Assembly (NCBI GenBank): GCA_024639145.1
Contig: JAHEIZ010000004.1
Location: 1-64,000 of the forward strand
Length of the DNA stretch: 64,000 bases
Origin: Actinomycetes bacterium
GTDB taxonomy: Bacteria; Actinomycetota; Actinomycetes; S36-B12
Direction: 5' to 3'
The translations under genes and the position numbers were made by a program. Below the pieces are notes generated by a model. It had not been told where the DNA came from. It made no database searches and saw only the letters and a list, made by a program, of their open reading frames with translations. The first letter of the stretch is position 1; each line of letters starts with the position of its first letter. Positions 30,033-41,085 of this stretch are shown one piece after another.

Positions 30033-33000
30033 ATGGGACAGAGCCTTCGGGAAGCCTTGCGCAGTCGTGTCGTCGTCGCCGATGGGGCCATGGGCACCAT
30101 GCTCCAGGCGCAGGATCCCAGCCTGGAGGACTTCCAGGGATACGAAGGCTGCAATGAGATCCTCAATGTGACCCGCCCCGACGTCGTGGCCGCGGTTCAC
30201 GATGCGTACTTCGCAGTGGGCGTCGACTGCGTGGAAACCAATACCTTCGGTGCCAACTTCGCGAACCTGGCCGAGTACGACATCACCGACCGCATTTTCG
30301 AGCTCGCCAAGGCCGGGGCTCAGATCGCCCGCGAATGCGCGGACAAGTGGTCAACCGTGGATCAGCCCCGCTGGGTACTCGGGTCGATGGGGCCGGGCAC
30401 CAAGCTTCCTAGCCTCGGCCATGCGCCTTACGCCCTGCTGCGGGATGCCTATGAGACCCAGGCACTTGGCCTGATCGAGGGTGGGGTCGACGCCTTTCTC
30501 GTCGAGACCGCACAGGATCTCCTGCAGGCCAAGGCAGCCATCATTGGCGCACAGCGGGCAATGGAGAAGGCAGGCGTTGATCTGCCTGTGCTGGCCCAGG
30601 TGACCGTCGAGACCACGGGCACGATGCTTCTCGGTTCCGAGATCGGCGCAGCGCTCACCGCGCTCGAGCCCCTGGGCATCGAGATGATCGGCCTGAACTG
30701 CGCGACCGGTCCGGCCGAGATGAGCGAGCACCTGCGTACGCTCTCGAAGTCCGCTCGCATCGGCATCAGCGCGATGCCCAACGCCGGTCTTCCCGTACTC
30801 ACCGCTGACGGTGCGCACTACCCGCTCGGTCCTGATGAGCTCGCTGCGGCGCATGTCGCCTTCACCCGCGATTACGGCCTGGGGCTGGTCGGTGGCTGCT
30901 GCGGCACCACCCCGGCTCACCTCGAGGCCATCGTCAAGGCCGTGCGCGGCCAGCAGGTGGTTGAACGTGCTGTTGAGCCAGAAGCGGCGATTGCGTCGCT
31001 CTACCAGTCTGTTCCCTTCCGACAGGACACTGCCTACTTGTCCATCGGTGAGCGTACGAACGCCAATGGATCCAAGGCGTTCCGCGAGGCCATGCTTGAG
31101 GGCAACTGGGATGACTGCATCGAAATTGCTCGCGCCCAGATCCGCGATGGCGCGCACATGCTCGATCTCTGCGTCGATTACGTCGGTCGCGATGGAGTCG
31201 CTGACATGCGTGAGCTGGCCGGGCGACTGGCGACAGCTTCGACTCTGCCGATCATGATCGACTCGACCGAGCCTGCGGTTCTCGAGGCAGGCCTCGAAGC
31301 GCTCGGCGGTCGCGCCACTATCAACTCGGTGAACTACGAGGATGGCGACGGCCCGGACTCCCGATTCGCGCGCATCATGCCCCTTGTTCGCGAGCACGGT
31401 GCTGCTGTCGTAGCGCTGACCATCGACGAGGAGGGCCAGGCCCGCACCGCCGAATGGAAGGTGCGCATCGCCGACCGCCTGATCGCCGACCTCACCAGCA
31501 ACTGGGGGATGCGCGTTGAGGACATCATGGTCGACACCCTGACATTTCCCATTGCGACGGGACAGGAGGAAACCCGTCGCGATGCGATCGAGACCATGGA
31601 TGCCATTCGCGAGCTCAAGCGCAAGTACCCGACCGTGCAGACCACCTTGGGCTTATCGAATGTGTCGTTCGGCCTTAACCCGGCAGCACGGCAGGTACTC
31701 AACTCGGTGTTCCTGCATGAGGCCATGGAGGCGGGTCTCGACTCCGCGATCGTGCATGCCTCGAAGATCCTTCCGATGAACCGCATCCCCGATGAGCAGC
31801 GCGAGGTCGCGCTTGATCTCGTGTACGACCGCCGCGTATTCAACGACGAGGGCATCGCCACCTACGATCCGCTGGGCCGCTTCCTCGATCTCTTCGAGGG
31901 TGTCGAGTCCAAGAGCCTCAACGCCTCTCGTGCCGAGGAACTCGCAGCGCTGCCGCTGAACGAGCGACTCGAGCGTCGCATCATCGATGGCGAACGCCAA
32001 GGTCTCGAGGCTGATCTCGACGAAGCGCTTCTCACGCGCACCGCACTCGAGATCGTCAACGACTCTCTGCTGGAGGGCATGAAGGTTGTCGGACAGCTGT
32101 TCGCCAGCGGCGAGATGCAGCTTCCCTTCGTCCTTCAGAGCGCCGAGGTGATGAAGACCGCTGTCGCCTACCTCGAGCCGCACATGGAGAAGACCGACGA
32201 AGAGGGCAAGGGAACGATGGTGCTCGCCACTGTCAAGGGCGACGTACACGACATCGGCAAGAACCTCGTCGACATCATCTTGACGAACAACGGTTACAAC
32301 GTCGTAAACATCGGTATTAAGCAGCCGGTCAACGCCATCATCGAGGCCGCTGAGCAGCACAACGCCGATCTCATCGGCATGAGCGGTCTTCTCGTCAAGA
32401 GCACCGTCATCATGAAAGAGAATCTCCAGGAGATGAACGCCCGCGGAATCGCGACGCGCTTTCCGGTGCTTCTCGGTGGCGCAGCTCTCACCCGCGCCTA
32501 CGTCGAGCAGGATCTCGCGGACATCTACGAAGGGGAAGTGCGCTACGCACGCGATGCCTTCGAGGGTCTGCGACTGATGGACGCCGTCATGGCGGTCAAG
32601 CGCGGCGTCCCCGGTGCCGCGCTGCCCGAGCGTCGCGAGCGTCGGGTCAAGGGCTCTGCTGCAACGCCGACCCTGACTGATCCTGCTGATATGCCGGCGC
32701 GCTCGGATGTCGCCATTGACGTGCAGCTGCCCGAAGCCCCGTTCTTCGGTGATCGCATCGTGCGCGGTATCTCGCTGGCTGAGTACACGCCGTACCTAGA
32801 CGAGCGTGCGCTCTTTCTCGGTCAGTGGGGACTGAAGTCGAGTCGTGGTGATGGTCCGTCGTACGACGAGCTGGTAGAGACCGAAGGGCGCCCGCGGCTG
32901 CGCGAATGGCTCGGCCGGATTCAGACTGAGGGCATGATCGAACCTGCAGTCGTCTACGGCTACTTCCCCTGCTACTCCGAGGGTGATGACCTCGTGATCG

Positions 33001-33533
33001 TGTGGCACGAGGGCCCGAAGAAGGGACAGGAGCGCGTGCGCTTCAGCTTTCCGCGTCAGCGCCGTGATCGTCACCTGTGCCTCTCGGACTTCTTCCGTCC
33101 GAAGGAGTCAGGCGAGCTCGATGTGGTCTCCTTCCAGGTCGTGACCATGGGACAGGCTGCATCTGATGCCACGGGCAAGCTGTTCGAGTCCGATTCCTAC
33201 CGCGACTACCTTGAACTGCACGGTTTGTCTGTGCAGCTCACGGAGGCTCTTGCGGAGTATTGGCACGCGCGCACCCGTGAAGAGCTCGGACTCGGTTCGG
33301 ATGATTCCGGAGACATGAGTGAGCTGATCGAGAAGCAGGGCTACCGTGGTTCGCGCTACTCATTCGGCTACCCGGCGTGCCCTGACCTCGAGCAGCAGAC
33401 GATGCTGATGGAGCTTCTTGATCCCGGGCGCATCGGCGTCGAGCTGAGCGAGGAATTCCAGTTACACCCCGAGCAGTCGACAAGCGCGATCATTGCTCAT
33501 CACCCGGAGGCCAAGTACTTCAACGCGGGCTGA
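30033..33533 (+). CDS. metH: Methionine synthase (cobalamin-dependent)
   Basis: ADGAMGTMLQAQDPSLEDFQGYEGCNEILN, GCCGTTPAHLEAI, GERTNANGSKAFRE, cobalamin motif VKGDVHDIGKNLVDIILTNNGY, C-terminal activation domain RYSFGYPACPDLEQQ. Confidence 0.98.
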   Translation: MGQSLREALRSRVVVADGAMGTMLQAQDPSLEDFQGYEGCNEILNVTRPDVVAAVHDAYFAVGVDCVETNTFGANFANLAEYDITDRIFELAKAGAQIARECADKWSTVDQPRWVLGSMGPGTKLPSLGHAPYALLRDAYETQALGLIEGGVDAFLVETAQDLLQAKAAIIGAQRAMEKAGVDLPVLAQVTVETTGTMLLGSEIGAALTALEPLGIEMIGLNCATGPAEMSEHLRTLSKSARIGISAMPNAGLPVLTADGAHYPLGPDELAAAHVAFTRDYGLGLVGGCCGTTPAHLEAIVKAVRGQQVVERAVEPEAAIASLYQSVPFRQDTAYLSIGERTNANGSKAFREAMLEGNWDDCIEIARAQIRDGAHMLDLCVDYVGRDGVADMRELAGRLATASTLPIMIDSTEPAVLEAGLEALGGRATINSVNYEDGDGPDSRFARIMPLVREHGAAVVALTIDEEGQARTAEWKVRIADRLIADLTSNWGMRVEDIMVDTLTFPIATGQEETRRDAIETMDAIRELKRKYPTVQTTLGLSNVSFGLNPAARQVLNSVFLHEAMEAGLDSAIVHASKILPMNRIPDEQREVALDLVYDRRVFNDEGIATYDPLGRFLDLFEGVESKSLNASRAEELAALPLNERLERRIIDGERQGLEADLDEALLTRTALEIVNDSLLEGMKVVGQLFASGEMQLPFVLQSAEVMKTAVAYLEPHMEKTDEEGKGTMVLATVKGDVHDIGKNLVDIILTNNGYNVVNIGIKQPVNAIIEAAEQHNADLIGMSGLLVKSTVIMKENLQEMNARGIATRFPVLLGGAALTRAYVEQDLADIYEGEVRYARDAFEGLRLMDAVMAVKRGVPGAALPERRERRVKGSAATPTLTDPADMPARSDVAIDVQLPEAPFFGDRIVRGISLAEYTPYLDERALFLGQWGLKSSRGDGPSYDELVETEGRPRLREWLGRIQTEGMIEPAVVYGYFPCYSEGDDLVIVWHEGPKKGQERVRFSFPRQRRDRHLCLSDFFRPKESGELDVVSFQVVTMGQAASDATGKLFESDSYRDYLELHGLSVQLTEALAEYWHARTREELGLGSDDSGDMSELIEKQGYRGSRYSFGYPACPDLEQQTMLMELLDPGRIGVELSEEFQLHPEQSTSAIIAHHPEAKYFNAG

Positions 33534-34352
33534 TCAGCGCTTGGTGAATGGGGTCTTCTCCAGCCACAGATCACGGGGTGGCATCGGAGGGGGAGTGCCG
33601 CCCTTGGTAGGGCAGATTGCCTGATGATCGCACCAATCGCACAGTTTCGAGGGTGTGGGCGCGAACTCGCCGATCTCCGCAGCTGTTGAGATGGCATCAC
33701 GAACGGTCAGTACCCGACGTTCCGTCGCGAGAAGATCCGCCTCAGTCGGCTCGTAGCGAAGAACCTCGCGGTTACCGAGGAAGAGCAACTGCAGCATCGC
33801 CGGCACGACCTCATGAATGCGCCACCACGCCAGGGCATAGAACCGCATCTGGAACATCGGCTTGTCCTGGTACTGCGGTCGGGGCGCCTTGCCTGTCTTG
33901 TAATCGACGATTCGAATACGACCATCAGGTGCCTTGTCGATGCGATCGACGTACCCGCGAATATTGAAGGTGGACGTCAGGGGTGTTTCGAATCCGAACT
34001 CTCGAGCATGCGGTTCCAAGCGAACGGGATCCTCGATGGCGAAGTACGAGGCGATCAGATCAGGTGCACTTCCAACTCGATCGATGACGGCGGCGGCAGC
34101 CGCGACATCGTCCTTCTGGAGTTCAGCCCAGGCCGCTTCGAAGAGCTCGTGGGTGGCAGCAGGCGTGCGGTCACGTGCGGGAAGGTTGAAGAGATCCTCG
34201 AGAGCCGTGTGCATCAAGGTACCCATGATCGCGGCGGGCGCCGGAGCCTCGGGGAGGCGGTCGATAGTGCGGAATCTGTAGAGGAGCGGACATTGGGTGA
34301 AGTCCCCAATACGAGAGGCCGACAGGGATCGCGGAAAGTCGTCTGCACTCAC
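33534..34352 (-). CDS. RecB-family exonuclease (PD-(D/E)XK nuclease)
   Basis: LSASRIGDFTQCPLLYRFRTIDRLPE, RIRIVDYKTGKAPRP, LCDWCDHQAICPTKGG (Fe-S-like Cys cluster). Confidence 0.9.
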   Translation of the reverse strand: MSADDFPRSLSASRIGDFTQCPLLYRFRTIDRLPEAPAPAAIMGTLMHTALEDLFNLPARDRTPAATHELFEAAWAELQKDDVAAAAAVIDRVGSAPDLIASYFAIEDPVRLEPHAREFGFETPLTSTFNIRGYVDRIDKAPDGRIRIVDYKTGKAPRPQYQDKPMFQMRFYALAWWRIHEVVPAMLQLLFLGNREVLRYEPTEADLLATERRVLTVRDAISTAAEIGEFAPTPSKLCDWCDHQAICPTKGGTPPPMPPRDLWLEKTPFTKR

Positions 34353-34394
34353 GCGGTCAGCCTATGCCGATCGCCTGCCGCTAATGTGTGCGCA

Positions 34395-35315
34395 ATGTCA
34401 TCGATGTCGCAGGCGCGTCGCCGGGGTCCGTTCGAAGCGGGCGATCTGGTGCAGTTGACCGATCCCAAGGGCAAGCTGCACACCATCACCCTCACGCCCG
34501 GCAAGGTGTTCCACACGCACCGCGGCCAACTTCCGCACGACGACATCATCGGCACACCTGATGGCTCGGTCATTGCCTCCTCGAACGGAAGCTCTTACCT
34601 GGTGCTGCGGCCGCTTCTCGATGACTTCGTGCTGTCTATGCCGCGTGGTGCAGCGGTGGTGTACCCGAAGGACGCGGCCCGCATCGTCGGCCTGGCAAAC
34701 CTTCATCCAGGCTCGCGCGTGGTGGAGGCCGGCGTTGGCTCCGGCGCTCTCTCCTGCTCACTGCTGCGCGCTATCGGCGATGACGGAGTGCTCCACAGCT
34801 TCGAGCGACGTGACGACTTTGCGGATATTGCCCAAAAGAACGTCGAGCAGTGGTTCGGCATGCGACCAGCCCACTGGACTGTGACCGTGGGCGATCTTGC
34901 CCATGAACTGAGCGATCGTGACGTCGATGCCGTCATCCTCGACATGCTCGCCCCGTGGGACTGCCTCGAGGCGTCGGCTGCCGCCCTCGCTCCTGGCGGT
35001 GTCATCGTGATCTATGTGGCAACAGCGACCCAGATGTCCAAGACGGTCGAGACTGCGCGAGTGATGGGCGTCTGGACCGAACCACGCGCCGAGGAGTCGA
35101 TGGTGCGCACCTGGCATCTCGAAGGCCTCTCGGTTCGCCCGGATCACCGCATGAACGGGCATACCGGCTTCCTGGTGACCATGCGCCGATTGGCTCCAGG
35201 CACCGTGCTGCCCGTCCGTCGTCGTCGCCCTGCACCAGGCGCCTACGGTGAGGATTACACGGGCCCGGGAGCCGAGCCACGAGGCGAAGATGCGCAGCCT
35301 GGCCTAGAGTCGTAG
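34395..35315 (+). CDS. trmI: tRNA (adenine-N1)-methyltransferase
   Basis: GARVVEAGVGSGALSCSLLRAIG-like motif (GSRVVEAGVGSGALSCSLLRAI), YPKDAARIV, ILDMLAPWDCLEAS; start at MSSMSQARRRGPF. Confidence 0.93.
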   Translation: MSSMSQARRRGPFEAGDLVQLTDPKGKLHTITLTPGKVFHTHRGQLPHDDIIGTPDGSVIASSNGSSYLVLRPLLDDFVLSMPRGAAVVYPKDAARIVGLANLHPGSRVVEAGVGSGALSCSLLRAIGDDGVLHSFERRDDFADIAQKNVEQWFGMRPAHWTVTVGDLAHELSDRDVDAVILDMLAPWDCLEASAAALAPGGVIVIYVATATQMSKTVETARVMGVWTEPRAEESMVRTWHLEGLSVRPDHRMNGHTGFLVTMRRLAPGTVLPVRRRRPAPGAYGEDYTGPGAEPRGEDAQPGLES

Positions 35316-35333
35316 ACGACTCAAGGAGGCCGC

Positions 35334-36968
35334 ATGACCGACAACACCGCCGATGCGGCGCTGCCCGGTTCACGCGACCCGTTAGTAGCCCTGACTGAGC
35401 AGAACGAGAGGCTCACCACTGTCTTGCGCGAGGCGCGCGAGCAGATCCTGGGTCTTAAGGCGGATGTCGCCAAGCTCGCCGAACCTCCCAGCGGCTTCGG
35501 CATATTCCTCGAGGCGCACCTTGACGGCACCGCTGATGTCCTGAGCAATGGCCGTCGCTTTCGGGTCGTCCTGAGCCCGACAGTGGACCTCGCCGACCTG
35601 GGTCCTGGCCAGGATGTCCTGCTTAACGAGTCGATGAACCTGATCGAGGCGGCCGGGTTCGAATCGGCGGGGGAGATCGTCACGCTGAAGGAGATTCTTG
35701 CTGACGGTCGTCGCGCCCTCATCAAGGGCCGAACCGATGAGGAGCGGATCGTGCACATCGCCGCCCCGCTTCTCGGCAAGCGGCTTCGCTCAGGTGACTC
35801 TCTGCTGATGGACTCGCGTGCCGGGTTCGTCCTCGAGCGCGTTCCTAAGTCAGATGTCGAGGATCTCGTACTCGAGGAAGTCCCCGATATCGGCTATGAC
35901 GACATCGGAGGCCTCACCTCTCAGATCGAGCAGATTCGCGACGCCGTCGAACTGCCATTCCTGCACCCGGGGCTCTACGCCGAGCATGAGCTTGCCGCGC
36001 CGAAGGGAATCCTGCTCTACGGACCACCCGGGTGCGGCAAGACTCTTATCGCGAAGGCCGTGGCCAATTCGCTCGCGAAGCAGATTGCAGAGAAGTCAAG
36101 TGTCGATCACGGCCGATCCTTCTTCCTGAACATCAAAGGCCCGGAGTTGCTCAACAAGTATGTCGGCGAGACTGAACGTCATATCCGCATCGTGTTTGAG
36201 CGCGCACGTGAGAAGGCGAGCGAAGGCATGCCCGTCATCGTGTTCTTCGACGAGATGGATTCCCTCTTCCGCACGCGCGGATCAGGAGTCTCCAGCGACG
36301 TCGAGAACACGATTGTGCCGCAGCTTCTCAGCGAGATCGATGGTGTCGAAGGCCTCGAGAACGTCATCGTGATCGGCGCCTCGAATCGAGAGGACATGAT
36401 CGACCCGGCCATCCTTCGACCCGGCCGACTCGACGTCAAGATCAAGATCGATCGCCCTGATGCCGCGGCGGCTAGAGAGATCTTCGCCAAATACCTCACG
36501 ACAAGCCTGCCGATTCACCCCGAGGAGATCGCGCGGCATGGGGAGGCCCAGGCTGCCTGCACGGCGATGATCAACGGTGCAGTGGAATTGATGTATTCCG
36601 ATGCGCCGGAGAATCAGTTCCTCGAGGTGACGTACGTCAACGGTGACCGAGAGATCCTCTACTTCCGCGACTTCAGCTCCGGCGCCATGATCGAGAACAT
36701 CGTGTCTCGCGCGAAGAAGTCGGCAATCAAGGAATTCATCGCAGGCCAGGGAAAGGGCATTCGAGGCGAGCATCTCATCAGTGCCTGTCTCGACGAGTTT
36801 CGCGAAAACGAGGATCTCCCGAACACGACGAATCCTGATGACTGGGCACGCGTTTCGGGCAAGAAGGGTGAGCGCATCGTCTACATACGCACACTCGTCC
36901 ATGGAGGGGCCGCCGGAGACACCGGCCGGTCTATCGCCGACATCGGCAGCACCGGCACCTACCTCTAG
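35334..36968 (+). CDS. arc: Proteasome-associated AAA ATPase (ARC/Mpa)
   Basis: N-terminal coiled coil, [40 protein letters not shown]-terminus ...[12 protein letters not shown]. Confidence 0.97.
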   Translation: MTDNTADAALPGSRDPLVALTEQNERLTTVLREAREQILGLKADVAKLAEPPSGFGIFLEAHLDGTADVLSNGRRFRVVLSPTVDLADLGPGQDVLLNESMNLIEAAGFESAGEIVTLKEILADGRRALIKGRTDEERIVHIAAPLLGKRLRSGDSLLMDSRAGFVLERVPKSDVEDLVLEEVPDIGYDDIGGLTSQIEQIRDAVELPFLHPGLYAEHELAAPKGILLYGPPGCGKTLIAKAVANSLAKQIAEKSSVDHGRSFFLNIKGPELLNKYVGETERHIRIVFERAREKASEGMPVIVFFDEMDSLFRTRGSGVSSDVENTIVPQLLSEIDGVEGLENVIVIGASNREDMIDPAILRPGRLDVKIKIDRPDAAAAREIFAKYLTTSLPIHPEEIARHGEAQAACTAMINGAVELMYSDAPENQFLEVTYVNGDREILYFRDFSSGAMIENIVSRAKKSAIKEFIAGQGKGIRGEHLISACLDEFRENEDLPNTTNPDDWARVSGKKGERIVYIRTLVHGGAAGDTGRSIADIGSTGTYL

Positions 36969-36970
36969 CG

Positions 36971-38494
36971 ATGGAGTCACGCGGGGTTCGCAGAGTCATG
37001 GGCATCGAGACCGAATATGGCATCAGCATGCCCTCGCATCCCACCATCACGGCAATGCACGCCTCAGGTCTCGTGGTCAATGCCTACGCTCAGCGTTATC
37101 TGCCGGCCGCCGATCGGCGGGCTCACTGGGATTACCTCCCCGAGTCGCCGCTGCGCGATGCGCGCGGGTTCGACATGAGTCGCGCCGATGCCGATCCGGG
37201 TCAGCTGACCGACGAGGATCTCGGAACGGCGAACGTGATCTTGACCAATGGTGCTCGGCTGTATGTCGATCACGCGCACCCGGAGTACTCGGCGCCGGAG
37301 TGCCTGACTCCACGCGAAGCAACTCTTCATGATCGTGCCGGCATGATGGTGATGGCCGAAGCTGCTGACCTGGCTTGCCGGATTCCGGGAAGTCCGTCGA
37401 TCCTTCTGTACAAGAACAACACCGATAACAAGGGCGCGTCCTACGGCTGCCACGAGAACTACCTGATGTCTCGCACGACAGCCTTTGCCGACGTGGTGCG
37501 TTTCTTCACGGCATTCCTAGTCACCCGGCAGGTGTTCACCGGCGCCGGTCGACTGGGCAAGGGTCAAGAAGGCAGGGTTCTCGAGTACCAGATCAGCCAG
37601 CGCGCTGACTTCTTCGAGACTGAAGTCGGGCTCGAGACCACCGTGCGTCGACCGATCATCAATACTCGCGATGAGCCCCACGCTGATCCGGAGATATCTC
37701 GACGTCTGCATGTCATTACCGGCGACGCCAATCTCAGTGATACCGCGACCTTGCTCAAACTCGGCAGTGCCTCACTCGTGCTCGGCATGATCGAGTCTGG
37801 ATTCCTGCGCGATGACGACTTCACTCTCATCGATCCGGTAAGCGAGATGCATCGAGTCAGCCATGATCCCAGCCTTCAGCATCGAGTGCGACTGAGTGGT
37901 GGCAGAAGCATGACGGCGGTGGAAGTTCAGTCGCTCTATCTCGAGCGTGCGCTGGAATGGGTGGGCAGTTCACCTGATCCGCAGACGCTGGAGATTCTGA
38001 GGCTATGGGAGTTCGTGATCACGACCTTAGGTGCGGACCCCATGAAGTGCGGGGGATTCCTCGACTGGGTGGCAAAACTGAGGCTACTCGAGGCGTATCG
38101 CACTCGTGACTCACTGAACTGGGATTCACCGGCGCTTCAGCTCATCGATCTCCAGTACTCCGATATCCGAGCCGAGAAGGGTCTGGCCCGCCGACTGGAG
38201 GAACGCGGACGACTGGCTCGCCTGTTCACCGACGACGAAGTGAAGGCGGCCGAAAGGTGCGCTCCCGAGTCGACCCGCGCGTATTTTCGGGGCGAATGCG
38301 TGCGTCGATATCCAGAGCAGCTAGCGGCAGCCTCATGGGATTCCGTGGTCTTCGACGTCCCGGACCAGGAGCAGCTGGTGCGAGTGCCCACGCGTGATCC
38401 CTTGCGCGGCAGCCGAGCCCATGTCGGCGAACTCTTCGATGTCGATCCATCGCTGGCGGATCTTCTTCGGGCGTTATCCCTCGACGAGGGCTAG
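36971..38494 (+). CDS. dop: Pup deamidase/depupylase
   Basis: [55 protein letters not shown]. Confidence 0.96.
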   Translation: MESRGVRRVMGIETEYGISMPSHPTITAMHASGLVVNAYAQRYLPAADRRAHWDYLPESPLRDARGFDMSRADADPGQLTDEDLGTANVILTNGARLYVDHAHPEYSAPECLTPREATLHDRAGMMVMAEAADLACRIPGSPSILLYKNNTDNKGASYGCHENYLMSRTTAFADVVRFFTAFLVTRQVFTGAGRLGKGQEGRVLEYQISQRADFFETEVGLETTVRRPIINTRDEPHADPEISRRLHVITGDANLSDTATLLKLGSASLVLGMIESGFLRDDDFTLIDPVSEMHRVSHDPSLQHRVRLSGGRSMTAVEVQSLYLERALEWVGSSPDPQTLEILRLWEFVITTLGADPMKCGGFLDWVAKLRLLEAYRTRDSLNWDSPALQLIDLQYSDIRAEKGLARRLEERGRLARLFTDDEVKAAERCAPESTRAYFRGECVRRYPEQLAAASWDSVVFDVPDQEQLVRVPTRDPLRGSRAHVGELFDVDPSLADLLRALSLDEG

Positions 38495-38503
38495 CCTACG
38501 AAC

Positions 38504-38689
38504 ATGCCTCAACAGCACATCTCCGCAGAATCATCCCGTGACCGTGATGACGATGTGAGCCCGTTCGGCGGTAATGCTCCAGCGGCGTCCACGTCCGGGG
38601 TTGATGACCTGCTCGACGAGATCGACAGCCTGCTTGAGGACAACGCCGAGGCATTTGTGAAGTCCTTCGTCCAAAAGGGCGGGCAGTGA
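38504..38689 (+). CDS. pup: Prokaryotic ubiquitin-like protein Pup (GGQ terminus)
   Basis: 61 aa; [28 protein letters not shown]; lies between dop and pafA. Confidence 0.97.
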   Translation: MPQQHISAESSRDRDDDVSPFGGNAPAASTSGVDDLLDEIDSLLEDNAEAFVKSFVQKGGQ

Positions 38690-38717
38690 TCCTTGCCCGT
38701 CGAGGCTCGAGCGTGGC

Positions 38718-40097
38718 ATGAGGCGGCGCATCTTCGGCCTGGAGACCGAGTATGGAATCACCTGCTCCTTCAAGGGGCAACGCCGGCTCAGCCCGGATGA
38801 AGTGGCCCGCTACCTCTTTCGGACTGTTGTCAGCCGAGGCGGAAGCAGCAACATGTTCCTTGCCAATGGCGGACGTCTGTATCTCGACGTCGGTAGCCAT
38901 CCTGAGTACGCGACCGCTGAGTGCGACTCCATCCTTCAGCTCATTGCACAGGACGAAGCCGGCAAGGTAATCGTGCAGGAGTTGGCCGATCTCGCCGAAA
39001 TGCGACTCCGGGACGAAGGTGTCGAGGGCGATATATACCTCTTTCGAAACAACACTGATTCCGTCGGTAACAGTTACGGGTGCCACGAGAACTACCTCGT
39101 GGATCGCATCGGTGACTTCGTCGGACTCACCGAGCAGTTCATCCCCTTTCTCGTCTCGCGTCAGGTGCTCACCGGGGCGGGCAAGGTGCTTCCGCAACCG
39201 GAGGGAGCGATCTTTTGCCTCAGTCAGCGCGCTGATCACATGTGGGAGGGGCTCGCCAGCTCGACTACCCGTTCACGCCCAATCATCAATACGCGCGATG
39301 AACCACATGCGGATGCCGATAGGTATCGACGTCTTCACGTCATTGTCGGTGACTCGAATATGAGCCAGGTCACCACGCGACTCAAGGTCGGAATGGGTCA
39401 CCTCATGCTCTCCGCGCTTGAGAACGGTGTCACAACATCTCACCTCGCGCTCGAGAATCCGATTAAGGCCATTCGTGAGATCAGCCATGACGTCACAGGT
39501 CGTACGCCCGTGGCACTCGCAGACGGACGCACAATGTCAGCGCTCGATTTGCAGGGGGAGTACTTGCGCCTTGCGACGTCCTGGCTTGCCGAGAGCGACG
39601 AAGTAGATGATCCCGAGCATGCCTGGACATTGGACCTGTGGACACGCGGACTCGTGGCGGTGGAATCTGGTGACCTCACATCAGTTGAGACGGAATTGGA
39701 CTGGGTCATCAAGTACCGCCTCCTCAGCCGCTATCTCGGCACGAACGGTCTTGACTGGGATTCGCCGCGAATCGCCCAACTGGATCTTGCTTTTCACGAC
39801 ATCAATCCCGGGCGAGGGATCTTCCCTGTTCTCGAGCGACGCGGCCTAGCTGAACGTCTCGTGACGCAGCAGGAAATCATGGACGCGGTCTCGCTGCCCC
39901 CTCAGACCACCCGGGCACGTGTTCGCGGTGAGTTCGTACGGGCGGCCACTGAGCATGGCCGCGACTTCACCGTGGACTGGGGTCAGGTCAAGCTCAATGA
40001 CCAGCCGAGTCAGGTGCTCATCTGCCCTGATCCATTCGCGAACGTTGACGAGCGTGTCGAGCGACTCATCGCCGATCTCGCCGACGAGTCTAGGTAG
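38718..40097 (+). CDS. pafA: Pup--protein ligase
   Basis: [57 protein letters not shown]. Confidence 0.96.
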   Translation: MRRRIFGLETEYGITCSFKGQRRLSPDEVARYLFRTVVSRGGSSNMFLANGGRLYLDVGSHPEYATAECDSILQLIAQDEAGKVIVQELADLAEMRLRDEGVEGDIYLFRNNTDSVGNSYGCHENYLVDRIGDFVGLTEQFIPFLVSRQVLTGAGKVLPQPEGAIFCLSQRADHMWEGLASSTTRSRPIINTRDEPHADADRYRRLHVIVGDSNMSQVTTRLKVGMGHLMLSALENGVTTSHLALENPIKAIREISHDVTGRTPVALADGRTMSALDLQGEYLRLATSWLAESDEVDDPEHAWTLDLWTRGLVAVESGDLTSVETELDWVIKYRLLSRYLGTNGLDWDSPRIAQLDLAFHDINPGRGIFPVLERRGLAERLVTQQEIMDAVSLPPQTTRARVRGEFVRAATEHGRDFTVDWGQVKLNDQPSQVLICPDPFANVDERVERLIADLADESR

Positions 40098-40106
40098 GCT
40101 CATCGG

Positions 40107-40679
40107 GTGAAGAAATCGCTGCTCGCCCTCGTGCTCCTGCCCATTCTCGCCGTGAGCGCCTGCTCCGGCTCCAGCTCCAGCTCCTCCTCCGCGAGCGCCG
40201 GCGCCGGCAAGACAACTGACTGTGCCGTTCAGGCACCGCCCGTGTCCGTGACGAGCATTCCCGACGGTCCCACCCTCGACGGTGTCACGGTGATTGCCGA
40301 CGGAACCAAGGCTCCGCTCGTCACGATCGTCGATGGCGCGGCTCCGGTCACCGAGCTCGGCAGCCTGGAAATCACCCCGGGCGACGGAACGGCGGCCAAG
40401 GCTGGCGACACGCTCACTGTTGACTACTGCGGAATCGGCCTCTCCTCGCAGTCGATCTTTGATTCTTCCTGGGTCCGAGGCGAGCCGGCCACTTTTCCGC
40501 TCGACGGCCTGATTCAGGGCTGGGTACAGGGCCTCCCGGGCATGAAGGTGGGCGAGACTCGTCTCCTGGTCATCCCAGGAGCGCTCGCCTACGGTCCTAA
40601 TCCGCCGTCGGGTTCGGGCATCGAGCCCGATGAGACCCTCGCTTTCGTTATTACCCTCAAGGATGTCGTCGCATCCTGA
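40107..40679 (+). CDS. FKBP-type peptidyl-prolyl isomerase lipoprotein
   Basis: Lipobox LAVSACSGSSSSSSSAS; FKBP core DTLTVDYCGIGLSSQSIFDSSWVRGEPATFPLDGLIQGWVQGLPGMKVGETR. Confidence 0.9.
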   Translation: MKKSLLALVLLPILAVSACSGSSSSSSSASAGAGKTTDCAVQAPPVSVTSIPDGPTLDGVTVIADGTKAPLVTIVDGAAPVTELGSLEITPGDGTAAKAGDTLTVDYCGIGLSSQSIFDSSWVRGEPATFPLDGLIQGWVQGLPGMKVGETRLLVIPGALAYGPNPPSGSGIEPDETLAFVITLKDVVAS

Positions 40680-40713
40680 TCGTTCACATCCGTCCCTCTC
40701 GCCTAGGAGTGTC

Positions 40714-41076
40714 ATGAGCACCAAGCCCGAAATCGAATTCATCGAAGGTCCCGCTCCGACTGAGCTCGTCATCACCGACATCGTCGTGGGCGATGGAGCC
40801 GAGGCTGTTGCAGGTGCTCGCGTCGACGTGCACTACCTCGGAGTCGACTTCGAAACCGGTGAGCAGTTCGATTCCTCCTGGGATCGCGGCGAATCCATCA
40901 CCTTCCCGCTCGCGGGTCTCATTGCCGGCTGGCAGGAAGGCATTCCGGGCATGCGAGTCGGCGGACGTCGCCAGCTCGTCATTCCCCCCGCGCTTGCCTA
41001 CGGCGAGGCAGGCAGCGGACACAGGCTCTCCGGTCGCACCCTCGTCTTCGTCATCGACCTGCTGAACGTCGGGTAG
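40714..41076 (+). CDS. FKBP-type peptidyl-prolyl cis-trans isomerase (cytoplasmic)
   Basis: VDVHYLGVDFETGEQFDSSWDRGESITFPLAGLIAGWQEGIPGMRVGGRRQLVIPPALAYGEAG; start at MSTKPEIEF. Confidence 0.93.
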   Translation: MSTKPEIEFIEGPAPTELVITDIVVGDGAEAVAGARVDVHYLGVDFETGEQFDSSWDRGESITFPLAGLIAGWQEGIPGMRVGGRRQLVIPPALAYGEAGSGHRLSGRTLVFVIDLLNVG

Positions 41077-41085
41077 TACCCGTCG

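Noticed and set aside
30351-31397. 348-aa ORF antisense to metH
   Set aside because: Shadow ORF from GC-skewed codon positions; metH is unambiguous.
33813-34394. 194-codon extension upstream of trmI
   Set aside because: Antisense to the recB-like gene; the real start is MSSMSQARR at 34395.
40107-40220. Repetitive tcc/agc tract considered as a repeat element
   Set aside because: Encodes the Ser-rich linker following the lipobox of the FKBP lipoprotein; ordinary low-complexity coding sequence.
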